Shown here one piece after another: positions 54,962-62,506 of a stretch of DNA of 64,000 nt (position 1 is the first letter of the stretch; the number at the start of each line of letters is the position of its first letter). A program made the position numbers and the translations under genes. Source of the DNA: UBA1723 sp045629285 (GTDB taxonomy: Bacteria > Bacteroidota > Bacteroidia > Bacteroidales > Paludibacteraceae); contig JAZQQY010000005.1 of the NCBI GenBank assembly GCA_045629285.1, forward strand, positions 19,428-83,427, read 5' to 3'. Below the pieces are notes generated by a model. That model saw nothing but the letters and a program-made list of their open reading frames with translations, was not told where the DNA came from and ran no database searches.

Positions 54962-55903
54962 ATGAAACCTTTGAAAATGTCTTATTTTGAAATATCTATC
55001 CCAATTTTATGGTTTTTTCCACTTATTCTATCTTCATGCGGAATATCGTGTTTGATATGTGACAAAATAGGATTATCGGAAGAAGAAGCTAAAAATATTT
55101 TAATAGTAATTGCTTGCATTGACTTTGTCGTTTTTATTGCTTCAATTTTTGTAATGCGTTTCAGACATTCAGTAACATTTGATGAGAAAGGCATAACAAT
55201 AAAAGATGGCAAAACTAAAACTTCACTTATATGGGGAGAGATAAAACACATAAGCCATACGGGAACGGTATTCAAATGTTTAGAGATAGAAACTATATAC
55301 GATTCAAATGTTATTATCCTTCCACTCCAATTCTTTATTAAGCGAAATTGGAATAAAAAAGAAAAGGAAGAGTTTTTAGCACAACTTGACTCTTACATAT
55401 CAAAATTTAATTCAGGCAATCTCTACTTAGAAGAAAACAACACTAATAAACTGACAACATATCAGCCATATATCAGTAACACATCATACACACTACAAAG
55501 AAAAAGCAATATTGGCATTGCTCTTGCTTGGTCAATATTGATTATTGTATTCTTCGCAATTTTTCCTATTAAACATGCCATAGGATTTTCAGTAGTATAT
55601 TTTGTCATCTTATTATTTATGATCAACTATAGCAAAGATGATTTGGTGTTTGATGCCGTTGGAATTACAATATACCACAAACACGAAATGGCCTTGGTTC
55701 CTTGGGAAAAAGTAACAAATATTGAATTTTATGGAGGAGAGACACTAATTATCGATTATAAAAATGATGAGAATAAAATCGAAAGAAAGACTTGGGATAT
55801 AGTCTGTTTTTCTAATGTCAACGGAGATGTGTACGATTACTTTATAAACGTCTCAATATTGCGTGGAAAATCCGCCATAGATCATTATAAATGTAAATCA
55901 TAA
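54962..55903 (+). CDS. Membrane protein with duplicated PH-like domain
   Basis: A 313-residue protein from the ATG at 54962 (an upstream TTG at 54938 is possible). Two units of the same plan: a pair of hydrophobic helices, then a beta-rich domain starting 'VTFDEKGITIKDGKTKTSLIWGEIKHISH' in the first half and 'LVFDAVGITIYHKHEMALVPWEKVTNIEF' in the second. The matching F-D-G-I-T-I...W-E-I/V pattern shows internal duplication and suits bacterial PH-like (bPH) domains. No enzyme motif. Lower-complexity codon use and an AT-rich frame set it apart from its upstream neighbours. Function unknown. Confidence 0.72.
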   Translation: MKPLKMSYFEISIPILWFFPLILSSCGISCLICDKIGLSEEEAKNILIVIACIDFVVFIASIFVMRFRHSVTFDEKGITIKDGKTKTSLIWGEIKHISHTGTVFKCLEIETIYDSNVIILPLQFFIKRNWNKKEKEEFLAQLDSYISKFNSGNLYLEENNTNKLTTYQPYISNTSYTLQRKSNIGIALAWSILIIVFFAIFPIKHAIGFSVVYFVILLFMINYSKDDLVFDAVGITIYHKHEMALVPWEKVTNIEFYGGETLIIDYKNDENKIERKTWDIVCFSNVNGDVYDYFINVSILRGKSAIDHYKCKS

Positions 55904-56028
55904 TTTCGCGGGAAACCACCCTGCGACCCTCATTTCGAACCTGTGCAAAAATTGCACAAGTTGAAGACTCTTTCAATTCTTCATCCTTAAATATGTTACG
56001 TATATGCTTAACAACAATTATGAATTTA
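55896..56028 (-). pseudogene. Remnant of a RhuM-like gene
   Basis: Minus-strand translation of this part reads 'IIVVKHIRNIFKDEELKESS' then 'TCAIFAQVRNEGRRVVSREI', which I recognise as the characteristic N-terminal block of RhuM-family proteins (KilA-N-like virulence/phage antirepressor-like family). It stops after 'MIYIYND', where intact members continue with 'YNLD-IISVGYR'. The rest of the gene is absent, and the fragment overlaps the end of the 54962 gene. It is a decayed accessory gene. No frame on either side extends it. Confidence 0.5.
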
Positions 56029-56122
56029 CCCCCTCTCCCCACGGTAGCTTCCTCCTCGCTTCGCTTCGTCGGAATCAACCATGGTCTATGGATAAACGAA
56101 CCGTATCCACGGTTCGCTCGTG

Positions 56123-56219
56123 GCATTTTTCCAGCTGTTTCGTTCCACGAGATATTGTCTCGTAGCATTTCATCTTTATTCATAATTCAGCATTAAAAAA
56201 GCGGCATTTCTGCCGCTTT
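56123..56219. repeat. Direct repeat R1 bordering the HepT-MntA pair
   Basis: A 97-bp segment from GCATTTTTCCAGCTG to the GCGGCA hairpin. It is almost identical to 57095-57190 in the same orientation. It includes the small hairpin ACGAGA-TATTG-TCTCGT. Confidence 0.85.
56195..56219 (-). terminator. Terminator after hepT
   Basis: AAAGCGGCA/TGCCGCTTT. On the minus strand the loop reads GAAA and a T run follows, so it is oriented to end the HepT-MntA transcript. Confidence 0.85.
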
Positions 56220-56230
56220 ATGTTTTGTAT

Positions 56231-56575
56231 TTAGTCTTCGTTATATAACAACGCTACTATTTCCGATTTAAGCAAAGGAAGGTGATTGATTACAATAGAC
56301 CATAGAATATCGGAAGACAAGCTATCATATCCGTGAATTATATAATTACGAGCATCAACGATTCTTCTGGAATTGGTAATTTTTATTTCCTTAAAATCCT
56401 TCAGAATTCTGTTCATAGCTTCTCCAATGATTTCAATATTCCTTTCAACAGCACGTCTCAAACATAAATTATTATTGAAGTCTTCAAACATCTTTGGTTT
56501 TCCCTCAAAGAAGCTGTCTATTTCATCGATAGCAGACAGCATATCTTGAAGATACTTTTTTATGTTATCCTGCAT
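56231..56575 (-). CDS. hepT: HepT-like HEPN ribonuclease toxin
   Basis: A 114-residue all-helical HEPN protein from the ATG at 56575 ('MQDNIKKYLQDMLSAIDEIDSFF', the usual family start); a start at 56602 would overlap mntA by 38 bp, this one by 11 bp. It has the HEPN RNase motif R-x4-H-x-Y in 'DARNYIIHGYDS', with the tyrosine that is AMPylated by the partner in characterised systems. Alone it is a toxic RNase. With the adjacent MNT protein it forms a type VII toxin-antitoxin pair. Confidence 0.87.
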   Translation of the reverse strand: MQDNIKKYLQDMLSAIDEIDSFFEGKPKMFEDFNNNLCLRRAVERNIEIIGEAMNRILKDFKEIKITNSRRIVDARNYIIHGYDSLSSDILWSIVINHLPLLKSEIVALLYNED

Positions 56576-56867
56576 AAACCAATGTTTTAGTTGCATTAAC
56601 ACTATTGATAAAATAAGGATTTTTTAATGACTGACTCTCTACTAAATCAACATCACGATTTAACAAATCCTCCAAAGCCTCCTTCAAATCAAAATAATTT
56701 GAGAAATAATCAGCAATTTCTTCTTTCTTAAAATCAACCAAAAAATCTACATCACTCTCTGCATTAAATCTATCTGTAAGGATTGAACCAAACACAAAAA
56801 GATTCTTAACCTTGTATTTTATACAAAGCTCATTTATAATGCCGATATATCTCTCTATAATTTTCAT
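56565..56867 (-). CDS. mntA: MntA-like minimal nucleotidyltransferase antitoxin
   Basis: A 100-residue nucleotidyltransferase from the ATG at 56867 ('MKIIERYIGIINELC'); a longer frame from 56939 adds a low-complexity, poorly conserved lead. It has the full polymerase-beta-like motif GS-x10-DxD ('FGSILTDRFNAESDVDFLVDF'). In characterised pairs it blocks the HEPN toxin by adding AMP to its R-x4-H-x-Y tyrosine. Its stop overlaps hepT, so the two are coupled. A TACATTTG -7 box (56872-56879) lies so close that transcription would begin at or near the ATG, i.e. possibly leaderless. Confidence 0.87.
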   Translation of the reverse strand: MKIIERYIGIINELCIKYKVKNLFVFGSILTDRFNAESDVDFLVDFKKEEIADYFSNYFDLKEALEDLLNRDVDLVESQSLKNPYFINSVNATKTLVYAG

Positions 56868-56914
56868 ATTGCAAATGTAATAATAATTCCGAATTTTCCA
56901 TTTACAATTTCGCA

Positions 56915-56939
56915 TTTCCCAATCATCCATCACACGCAC
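56915..56939. repeat. 25-bp direct repeat, copy 1
   Basis: TTTCCCAATCATCCATCACA plus CGCAC; identical to 57013-57037, 98 bp away in the same orientation. Confidence 0.9.
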
Positions 56940-57012
56940 AACAAAGATCCGACGTCGGAATAAACACCATCGTAGGCACGCACCGACAATTACGAATTAT
57001 GAATTGATCCCG

Positions 57013-57037
57013 TTTCCCAATCATCCATCACACGCAC
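57013..57037. repeat. 25-bp direct repeat, copy 2
   Basis: Identical to 56915-56939. Here the CGCAC end runs on into a 16-bp palindrome (57032-57047). Confidence 0.9.
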
Positions 57038-57094
57038 GTCCGTGCGTCTTTACGAGTTTTCTCCTCTGCGATATCCATAATCAGGAATTATTCC

Positions 57095-57190
57095 GCATTT
57101 TTCCAGCTGTTTCGTTCCACGAGATATTGTCTCGTGGCATTTCACCTTTATTCATAATTCCGCATAAAAAAGCGGCAGAAATGCCGCTTT
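57095..57190. repeat. Direct repeat R2 bordering the HepT-MntA pair
   Basis: Near-identical to R1 (56123-56219) with only a few differences, one being that the loop of the terminal GCGGCA hairpin reads GAAA here and TTTC in R1. Confidence 0.85.
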
Positions 57191-57192
57191 TT
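57165..57192. terminator. Terminator in R2
   Basis: AAAGCGGCA (57169-57177)-GAAA-TGCCGCTTT with T runs on both strands. It can end the minus-strand gene at 57220. Confidence 0.8.
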
Positions 57193-57219
57193 GTTACTAA
57201 AAATATTATTGATATCTAA

Positions 57220-58038
57220 TCATAAACTTGGCTTAATTTCATTTTGCCAATGATTCCATATATCAATAAATAATTGATTATCAGAAATCGGACATGACTT
57301 ATGATCTCTATAATAATCTATGGTCTTTTCACATTTATTAACAGCATCAATCAATGTTATATACTCGGATTTCAAAAGCAACAATGAAAAATTACATTTC
57401 ATAAACTTACCCATACGCCATAGATAAGCATCTAGAAGATCAAATGTTTGCATACCCACTGACGGTATCCCTATCTGTGTTGCCAAATCATTGAATGCTT
57501 GGATGTAGTTACAAATATTACTAATTCCCTTATGCCTAGTGACTCCAAGATACTCACACACAACAGGATACATATCCTTTGCCAAATTATCATAAATTGG
57601 GAATCCTTCTTTTTCTTTCGGATCTGCTAACAACAAGAAATAAAGATACTTTGAAAGCAAAGATACTGCACATCCAGCGTCTTCAGTATCCTTATGAATA
57701 CCATATTGCTTATCAAAAGTCTTTCCGATTACATGTGTCGAAGTAGGATTATTGCGAAAATCGCGTACAAGATCTCTCAAATAATTTTCATTTGGTGCAA
57801 GATGCATAATTTCTTCTGCCAACTCTCCAAGTCCATAATAACGACGATTCATATTTGTTGAATATAGAGCATCGATCATAATCAATCTCTTATAAACAAC
57901 CTCCCATGAATATGTAGGAGACAAGAACATTGATTTAATAGCATCTTTGTTGATGCAGTAAAAGTTCTTACCTCCGTAAATACCCTTTGCAATACTTGTC
58001 ATCAGGGTTTGAATATTATTTGCATTTGTCACATTCAT
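57220..58038 (-). CDS. Hypothetical protein, not recognised
   Basis: A 272-residue soluble, helical protein. I choose the ATG at 58038 because AGGAA lies 4 bp before it; a TTG four codons upstream is possible. Visible stretches include 'DAIKSMFLSPTYSWEVVYKRLIMIDALYSTNMNRRYYGLGELAEEI' and 'QAFNDLATQIGIPSVGMQTFDLLDAYLWRMGKFM'. The helix-rich makeup recalls HhH-GPD/OGG-like glycosylase-fold proteins, but I see no catalytic K/D pair I would trust. Neighbours are a TA module and surface-fibre genes, so it may be an accessory or defence gene. Function not assigned. Confidence 0.68.
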   Translation of the reverse strand: MNVTNANNIQTLMTSIAKGIYGGKNFYCINKDAIKSMFLSPTYSWEVVYKRLIMIDALYSTNMNRRYYGLGELAEEIMHLAPNENYLRDLVRDFRNNPTSTHVIGKTFDKQYGIHKDTEDAGCAVSLLSKYLYFLLLADPKEKEGFPIYDNLAKDMYPVVCEYLGVTRHKGISNICNYIQAFNDLATQIGIPSVGMQTFDLLDAYLWRMGKFMKCNFSLLLLKSEYITLIDAVNKCEKTIDYYRDHKSCPISDNQLFIDIWNHWQNEIKPSL

Positions 58039-58117
58039 AACTTTCCTCAATTTTAATTAAACAATAAATTATCTAAATATTCAAGTGGGTTTGCTCTCAC
58101 TCGAATTGTTTTTTATT

Positions 58118-61100
58118 CTATTTGCATACTGAACGGACAGTGCGCCCGGTGTAGCGGTTGCCGGTGCCCGTGTGCTTACTGCTCGAGCTCGAATTGAAGT
58201 AAAGGCAGTAAGCGTCGGTACTATCGCTCTTGTTCGCAGTAGAACACCAGTAATAGCCGTAAGAACCCACATCGCGGCTCAAAGTACCATAGCAGTAGCC
58301 AGCGGCAGGAAGGAAAATCCAGTTGTTATTACCTGCCACCTTGCTTGCTACTTTATATCCATTTACTCCGCCTAATGAAGTCCATGTCCATTTGCAGTTA
58401 TTCAACAACTCGTCAAAATCCTCACCTGACGGACATCTCCACTGATTTCCCCAAGTAGCAGCGGCTGCACTTGGTTCATATCCAGAAAAATACACACCAT
58501 ATTCTTCTGGCTTTGTAGCCCCAACATTCATTGTTGCCCACTTCAAACCACTTGGCAAACCTAAATCTACATACTCATAACCATTCAAAGTGCCATTGCC
58601 AGGCAACGAAGGGTTGTTAGTATAACCACCATCAATATTTGCCACCACAGTCTTCAAAGAATCCAACTCAGTTTTATACTTATTCAAAAGAGCATTATAA
58701 TCAGCAATAATAGCGTCAAAATCAGTTTTTTTGATATAAGTAGCGTCATTCTCAAAGGCTGATACCTTTGTTGGCACAGTAGGAATTTCTGTCTTCTTAG
58801 CATAATCTGCTAGAGATTGATGCTCGGTCAAATAGCCAGCGTCGTTTGTAAATGACGACACTTTTGTTGGCATTGTTGGGATATCGGTCTTTTTAGCGTA
58901 AGCTTCAAGAGACTGATGCTCGGTCAAATAATTGCCTTTTGGCTGGTATGTTGTAGATGCCTCGGCCTTGCTTAATAGGCTATCCTTCTTTGGAAGATCG
59001 CTCTTCTTGGCATAATCTTCAAGAGATTGATGCTCTGTCAAATAGCCTGCGTCGTTTGTAACCGACGACACGTTTGTTGGAACAGAAGGAAGCTCTGATT
59101 TCTTAGCATAATCAGCTAATGATTGATGCTCTGTCAAGTAATTGCCTTTTGGCTGATATGTTGTAGATGCCTCGGCCTTAGTCACATAGCCAGCTAGGGA
59201 TTGGTGCTCGGTCAAATAATTGCCTTTTGGCTGGTATGTTGTAGATGCTTCTGCTTTGCTTAATAGGCTATCGGATTTTGGTAGTTCGCTCTTCTTGGCG
59301 TAATCAGTCAATGATTGGTGCTCGGTCAAATAGCCTGCGTCGTTTGTAAACGACGACACTTTCGTTGGCACTGAAGGGATATCTGTCTTTTTAGCGTAAG
59401 CGGCTAGGGATTGGTGCTCCGTCAAGTAGCCTGCGTCGTTTGTAAACGACGACACTTTCGTTGGAACAGAAGGGATCTCCGATTTCTTAGCGTAATCAGC
59501 TAGTGATTGGTGCTCTGTCAAATAATCCCCCTTTGGCTGGTATATTGATGATGCTTCGGATTTGCTTAATAGGCTATCAGCTTTTGGCAATTCGCTCTTT
59601 TTGGCGTAATCAGCTAGAGATTGATGCTCGGTCAAATAGCCTGCGTCGTTTGTAAACGACGACACTTTCGTTGGAACAGAAGGAATCTCTGATTTCTTAG
59701 CATAATCAGCTAGAGACTGGTGCTCAGTCAAGTAGCCTGCGTCGTTTGTAAACGACGACACTTTCGTTGGCACTGAAGGGATATCCGATTTCTTCGCGTA
59801 AGCTGCTAGAGACTGGTGCTCTGTCAAATATTCGCCTTTTGGCTGATAAGTCTCAGCTGCCTTTGTCTCGCTTAGCAAGCCTGCTGTGCTTGGTAGCTCT
59901 GATTTCTTCGCATAGTTGGCATCATTTGTCAACTGGCTTACCTTTGTTGGCACAGTTGGGATATCTGTCTTCTTAGCGTAAGCTGCTAGGGATTGGTGTT
60001 CTGTCAAATAATTGCCTTTTGGCTGATATGTTGTAGATGCCTCGGCCTTAGTCACATAGCCAGCTAGTGATTGGTGCTCTGTCAAATAATTTCCCTTTGG
60101 CTGGTATGTTGTTGATGCTTCAGCTTTAGTCACATAGCCAGCTAGTGATTGGTGCTCGGTCAAATAATTGCCTTTTGGCTGATAGGTTGTAAATGCCTCG
60201 GCTTTGCTCAATAAGCTATCGGCTTTTGGCAATTCGCTCTTCTTTGCGTAATCAGTCAATGAAGGAACCTGCACTGTTGGGATATCAGAAGCTGTAATAT
60301 ATCCTGCGTCATTTGTAAACGACGACACTTTCGTTGGCACTGAAGGGATCTCCGTCTTCTTGGCATAATCTGTCAAAGATTGGTGCTCTGTCAAATAATT
60401 GCCTTTTGGCTGGTATGTTGTAGATGCTTCTGCTTTGCTTAATAGGCTATCGGATTTTGGTAGTTCGCTCTTCTTGGCGTAATCAGTCAATGATTGGTGC
60501 TCTGTCAAATAGCCTGCGTCGTTTGTAAACGACGACACTTTGGTTGGAACAGTCGGGATATCAGTCTTCTTTGCATAGTCAGTTAGCGATTGGTGCTCGG
60601 TCAAATATTCGCCTTTTGGCTGATAAGTTTCAGCTGCCTTTGTCTCGCTTAGCAAGCCTGCCGTGCTTGGAAGATCCGATTTCTTAGCGTAGTCAGCAAG
60701 AGACTGATGCTCCGTCAAATAGCCTGCATCGTTTGTAAACGACGACACTTTTGTTGGAACAGAAGGAAGCTCCGATTTCTTGGCGTAGTCAGCTAGAGAC
60801 TGATGCTCAGTCAAATAATTGCCCTTTGGCTGGTAGGTCTCAGCTGCCTTTGTCTCGCTTAGCAAGCCTGCTGTGCTTGGAAGTTCCGATTTCTTCGCAT
60901 AATCTGCTAGGGATTGGTGCTCTGTCAAGTAATTGCCTTTGGGCTGGTATGTTGTTGATGCCTCGGCTTCTGTTATATAATTTCCCTTTGGCTGATAAGT
61001 GACTGAAGCATACTCTGTGCTGACATATCCATCCAAACTTGGAATATCACTTTTCTTCGCATAATCGGCGTCGTTCTCCATTTGAGACATCTTTGTAGGC

Positions 61101-61657
61101 GCCACCACTTGCTTCACATCTTCTAGCGTGATATAATTGGCGTCGTTCTCCAAATCCGACACTTTTGTCGGAACCTCAGGTGCATCCTGAATCTCGGAAT
61201 AATTGTAAACTGGTTTGTCTTCGCTCTGTGCCCATGTCGGCAATGCCTCTGGAGCAATATTTTTCGCATATAGGGCGTATGGCACGCTGTTCATCTGCGA
61301 CGTGCTGCTCAACGTGTAATTCTCGCCTCCGTCAAGATCGATGTCGCAACGTAGGAAATAGCTGTTGTCCGCCCACGCTATATTTGCCAATGTGTCAGAC
61401 GTGATGCCATTCGCGTCGCCAATGGCAAAGGTCATCAATCCGTTGACGTTGGTTTTGACGGTGCGTGTCTCGGTGTAAACTGCCATTCCGTTCTCGCTCT
61501 CCTGAAGAATGGAGATTCGCACGCCTACGTTTGTCTCACGTAGCAATCGTCCTTGATTGTTTCTCACCACAGCCTGGTAGCTGATTGTCTGTGGGGCCTC
61601 AGCCCAAAGTGAGAAGGCCATCAAGAAACTTAATACAGATGTAAATAGTCTCTTCAT
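58118..61657 (-). CDS. Phage-fibre-like repeat protein with C-terminal FISUMP-type domain
   Basis: A 1,179-residue secreted protein. Signal peptide (~1-19), an N-terminal domain (~20-135) with 'ISYQAVVRNNQGRLLRETNVGVRISIL' and 'SVPYALYAKN', as seen in many Bacteroidota surface fibres, then ~800 residues of repeats with 20 copies of LTEHQSL in units like 'VPTKVSSFTNDAGYLTEHQ'. A coiled coil follows (~975-1005, 'YNALLNKYKTELDSLKTVVAN'), then a FISUMP-type domain (~1025-1179, 'GYEYVDLGLPSGLKWATMNVG', 'RTVRSVCK'). Such repeats resemble the trimeric stalks of phage tail fibres. It has no T9SS tail of its own; the co-located 62144 gene does. Confidence 0.85.
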   Translation of the reverse strand: MKRLFTSVLSFLMAFSLWAEAPQTISYQAVVRNNQGRLLRETNVGVRISILQESENGMAVYTETRTVKTNVNGLMTFAIGDANGITSDTLANIAWADNSYFLRCDIDLDGGENYTLSSTSQMNSVPYALYAKNIAPEALPTWAQSEDKPVYNYSEIQDAPEVPTKVSDLENDANYITLEDVKQVVAPTKMSQMENDADYAKKSDIPSLDGYVSTEYASVTYQPKGNYITEAEASTTYQPKGNYLTEHQSLADYAKKSELPSTAGLLSETKAAETYQPKGNYLTEHQSLADYAKKSELPSVPTKVSSFTNDAGYLTEHQSLADYAKKSDLPSTAGLLSETKAAETYQPKGEYLTEHQSLTDYAKKTDIPTVPTKVSSFTNDAGYLTEHQSLTDYAKKSELPKSDSLLSKAEASTTYQPKGNYLTEHQSLTDYAKKTEIPSVPTKVSSFTNDAGYITASDIPTVQVPSLTDYAKKSELPKADSLLSKAEAFTTYQPKGNYLTEHQSLAGYVTKAEASTTYQPKGNYLTEHQSLAGYVTKAEASTTYQPKGNYLTEHQSLAAYAKKTDIPTVPTKVSQLTNDANYAKKSELPSTAGLLSETKAAETYQPKGEYLTEHQSLAAYAKKSDIPSVPTKVSSFTNDAGYLTEHQSLADYAKKSEIPSVPTKVSSFTNDAGYLTEHQSLADYAKKSELPKADSLLSKSEASSIYQPKGDYLTEHQSLADYAKKSEIPSVPTKVSSFTNDAGYLTEHQSLAAYAKKTDIPSVPTKVSSFTNDAGYLTEHQSLTDYAKKSELPKSDSLLSKAEASTTYQPKGNYLTEHQSLAGYVTKAEASTTYQPKGNYLTEHQSLADYAKKSELPSVPTNVSSVTNDAGYLTEHQSLEDYAKKSDLPKKDSLLSKAEASTTYQPKGNYLTEHQSLEAYAKKTDIPTMPTKVSSFTNDAGYLTEHQSLADYAKKTEIPTVPTKVSAFENDATYIKKTDFDAIIADYNALLNKYKTELDSLKTVVANIDGGYTNNPSLPGNGTLNGYEYVDLGLPSGLKWATMNVGATKPEEYGVYFSGYEPSAAAATWGNQWRCPSGEDFDELLNNCKWTWTSLGGVNGYKVASKVAGNNNWIFLPAAGYCYGTLSRDVGSYGYYWCSTANKSDSTDAYCLYFNSSSSSKHTGTGNRYTGRTVRSVCK
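58735..61090 (-). repeat. Tandem coding repeats of the fibre-like gene
   Basis: Units of ~30-37 codons, with spans of near-identical DNA around 'GCGTCGTTTGTAAACGACGA' and the 'TTGATGCTC/TTGGTGCTC' element. The mix of unit types (GNYLTEHQ, AGYLTEHQ, VTKAEASTTYQPK) is scrambled, as expected from repeated unequal recombination. Confidence 0.85.
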
Positions 61658-61670
61658 ATATTAAATCTTT

Positions 61671-62144
61671 TTATTTCTTAATTATTTTGAACGTCGAATT
61701 ATCGTCCTTTCCTTCGCCGCAGATGATTTTCAAAAGATAGGCTCCGGCTATCAGTTTCGACATGGGGATTGTGGTGTATTCTCCCTGCAACTCTCCTTCA
61801 AACAGGATTTTTCCGATCATATCAGTCAACATATACGGATATGAGGCATCCAACACGTCGCACGACACATAAAGGTCTGCCGACGTGGGATTAGGGTATA
61901 TTGTCAGTTCCACACCGTCACAATTGGTATGATATGCGGTATTGTTGTCGAACGGTTGCTGTACTCCGGCAACTGCACTTCCATTTGTAGACGAACTAAA
62001 CAGGTAGTCTACCTGACCGACGGTATAGGATACACTGCCTTTTGAGCTTCGAGCTGTTCCTCCACTCGCCGGCATAGTGGATTGCGCACATAAAGATCCT
62101 ACCGTGAGACTTAGCCCCACAGCTAAAAATATTCGTTTAATCAT
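61671..62144 (-). CDS. Small secreted protein with T9SS type A sorting domain
   Basis: A 157-residue protein from the ATG at 62144; a frame from 62195 adds 17 residues without signal-peptide character. Signal peptide (~1-21, 'MIKRIFLAVGLSLTVGSLCAQ'), a short beta-rich middle with 'SSKGSVSYTVGQVDYLF', then the type A sorting domain 'LTIYPNPTSADLYVSCDVLD' and 'YLLKII'. It precedes the fibre-like gene by 13 bp in the same direction, so the two are cotranscribed and probably act together on the surface. Confidence 0.85.
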   Translation of the reverse strand: MIKRIFLAVGLSLTVGSLCAQSTMPASGGTARSSKGSVSYTVGQVDYLFSSSTNGSAVAGVQQPFDNNTAYHTNCDGVELTIYPNPTSADLYVSCDVLDASYPYMLTDMIGKILFEGELQGEYTTIPMSKLIAGAYLLKIICGEGKDDNSTFKIIKK

Positions 62145-62245
62145 ATATAAATCCTTGAATTCTAAATTGGTTGACACACAATGATCCATGCGCAACGTCG
62201 AAACACTGCGATCTTTGAATAATATGCTTATAGGAAGTGAAGAAA

Positions 62246-62273
62246 GTGTGTGTGTGTGTGTGTGTGTGTGTGT
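62246..62273. repeat. (GT)14 dinucleotide microsatellite
   Basis: 28 bp of uninterrupted GT in the predicted 5' leader of the T9SS/fibre operon, ~100 bp upstream of the first ATG. Long dinucleotide runs are prone to slippage. Confidence 0.95.
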
Positions 62274-62374
62274 TTATACAAACAAACGAGACCGCCAAAT
62301 TTATTGGCGATAAAATCTATCGTATTTACAAGGTAGTTTTTCATTAGTCCCGTATATTTTTATCCTTTCGCTTT

Positions 62375-62405
62375 CAAAAATAGATAAAAATATTGGAAAT
62401 GCAAA
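62375..62405 (-). promoter_or_regulatory. Canonical promoter of the T9SS/fibre operon
   Basis: Minus strand TTTG (62402-62405), exactly 19 bp, TATTTTTG (62375-62382): exact match. Start near 62368 gives a leader of ~224 nt that includes the hairpin and the microsatellite. Confidence 0.72.
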
Positions 62406-62506
62406 TTTTAATGCAGAATTCACAATGCGGAATTCATAATTGTCGGTATATGTTAAACTGCAAGGGAAAATTTAGCATTTAGCATTCCTAATTCCACATA
62501 TTGAAT

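Larger units (their letters stand above)
55904..56230. other. Non-coding repeat-rich gap
   Basis: Besides the RhuM-like remnant it holds small hairpins, GTGCAA-AAA-TTGCAC and GAACCGT-ATCC-ACGGTTC, then the direct repeat R1 and the HepT terminator. No intact gene is seen. Confidence 0.6.
56868..57219. other. Non-coding gap between mntA and the next gene
   Basis: Holds a 25-bp exact direct repeat (56915-56939 and 57013-57037), the 12-bp palindrome TCCGACGTCGGA (56948-56959), the hairpin ACGCACG-TC-CGTGCGT (57032-57047) and direct repeat R2. No gene is seen. Confidence 0.65.
62145..62506. other. Leader and promoter region of the 62144/61657 unit
   Basis: Contains an exact minus-strand promoter (62375-62405), hairpin CGCCAA-ATTTA-TTGGCG (62292-62308), the (GT)14 microsatellite and, at 62431-62452, a stretch containing AATTGTCGGTATAT also found in the 54766 hairpin. 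No gene. Confidence 0.65.

Noticed and set aside
56004..56196. Open frames reading 'FPAVSFHEILSR...' at 55993-56196 and 57004-57219
   Set aside because: They are translations of the R1/R2 non-coding repeats; the match between them reflects the DNA repeat, not a protein.
58118..58600. Possible target of a diversity-generating retroelement (FISUMP/C-type-lectin-like end)
   Set aside because: No reverse transcriptase or template repeat is in the window and no adenine-biased variable stretch could be shown.
58735..61090. Regular DNA repeats resembling a CRISPR array
   Set aside because: The repeats are in frame within one long coding sequence, the units vary, and no cas genes are present.
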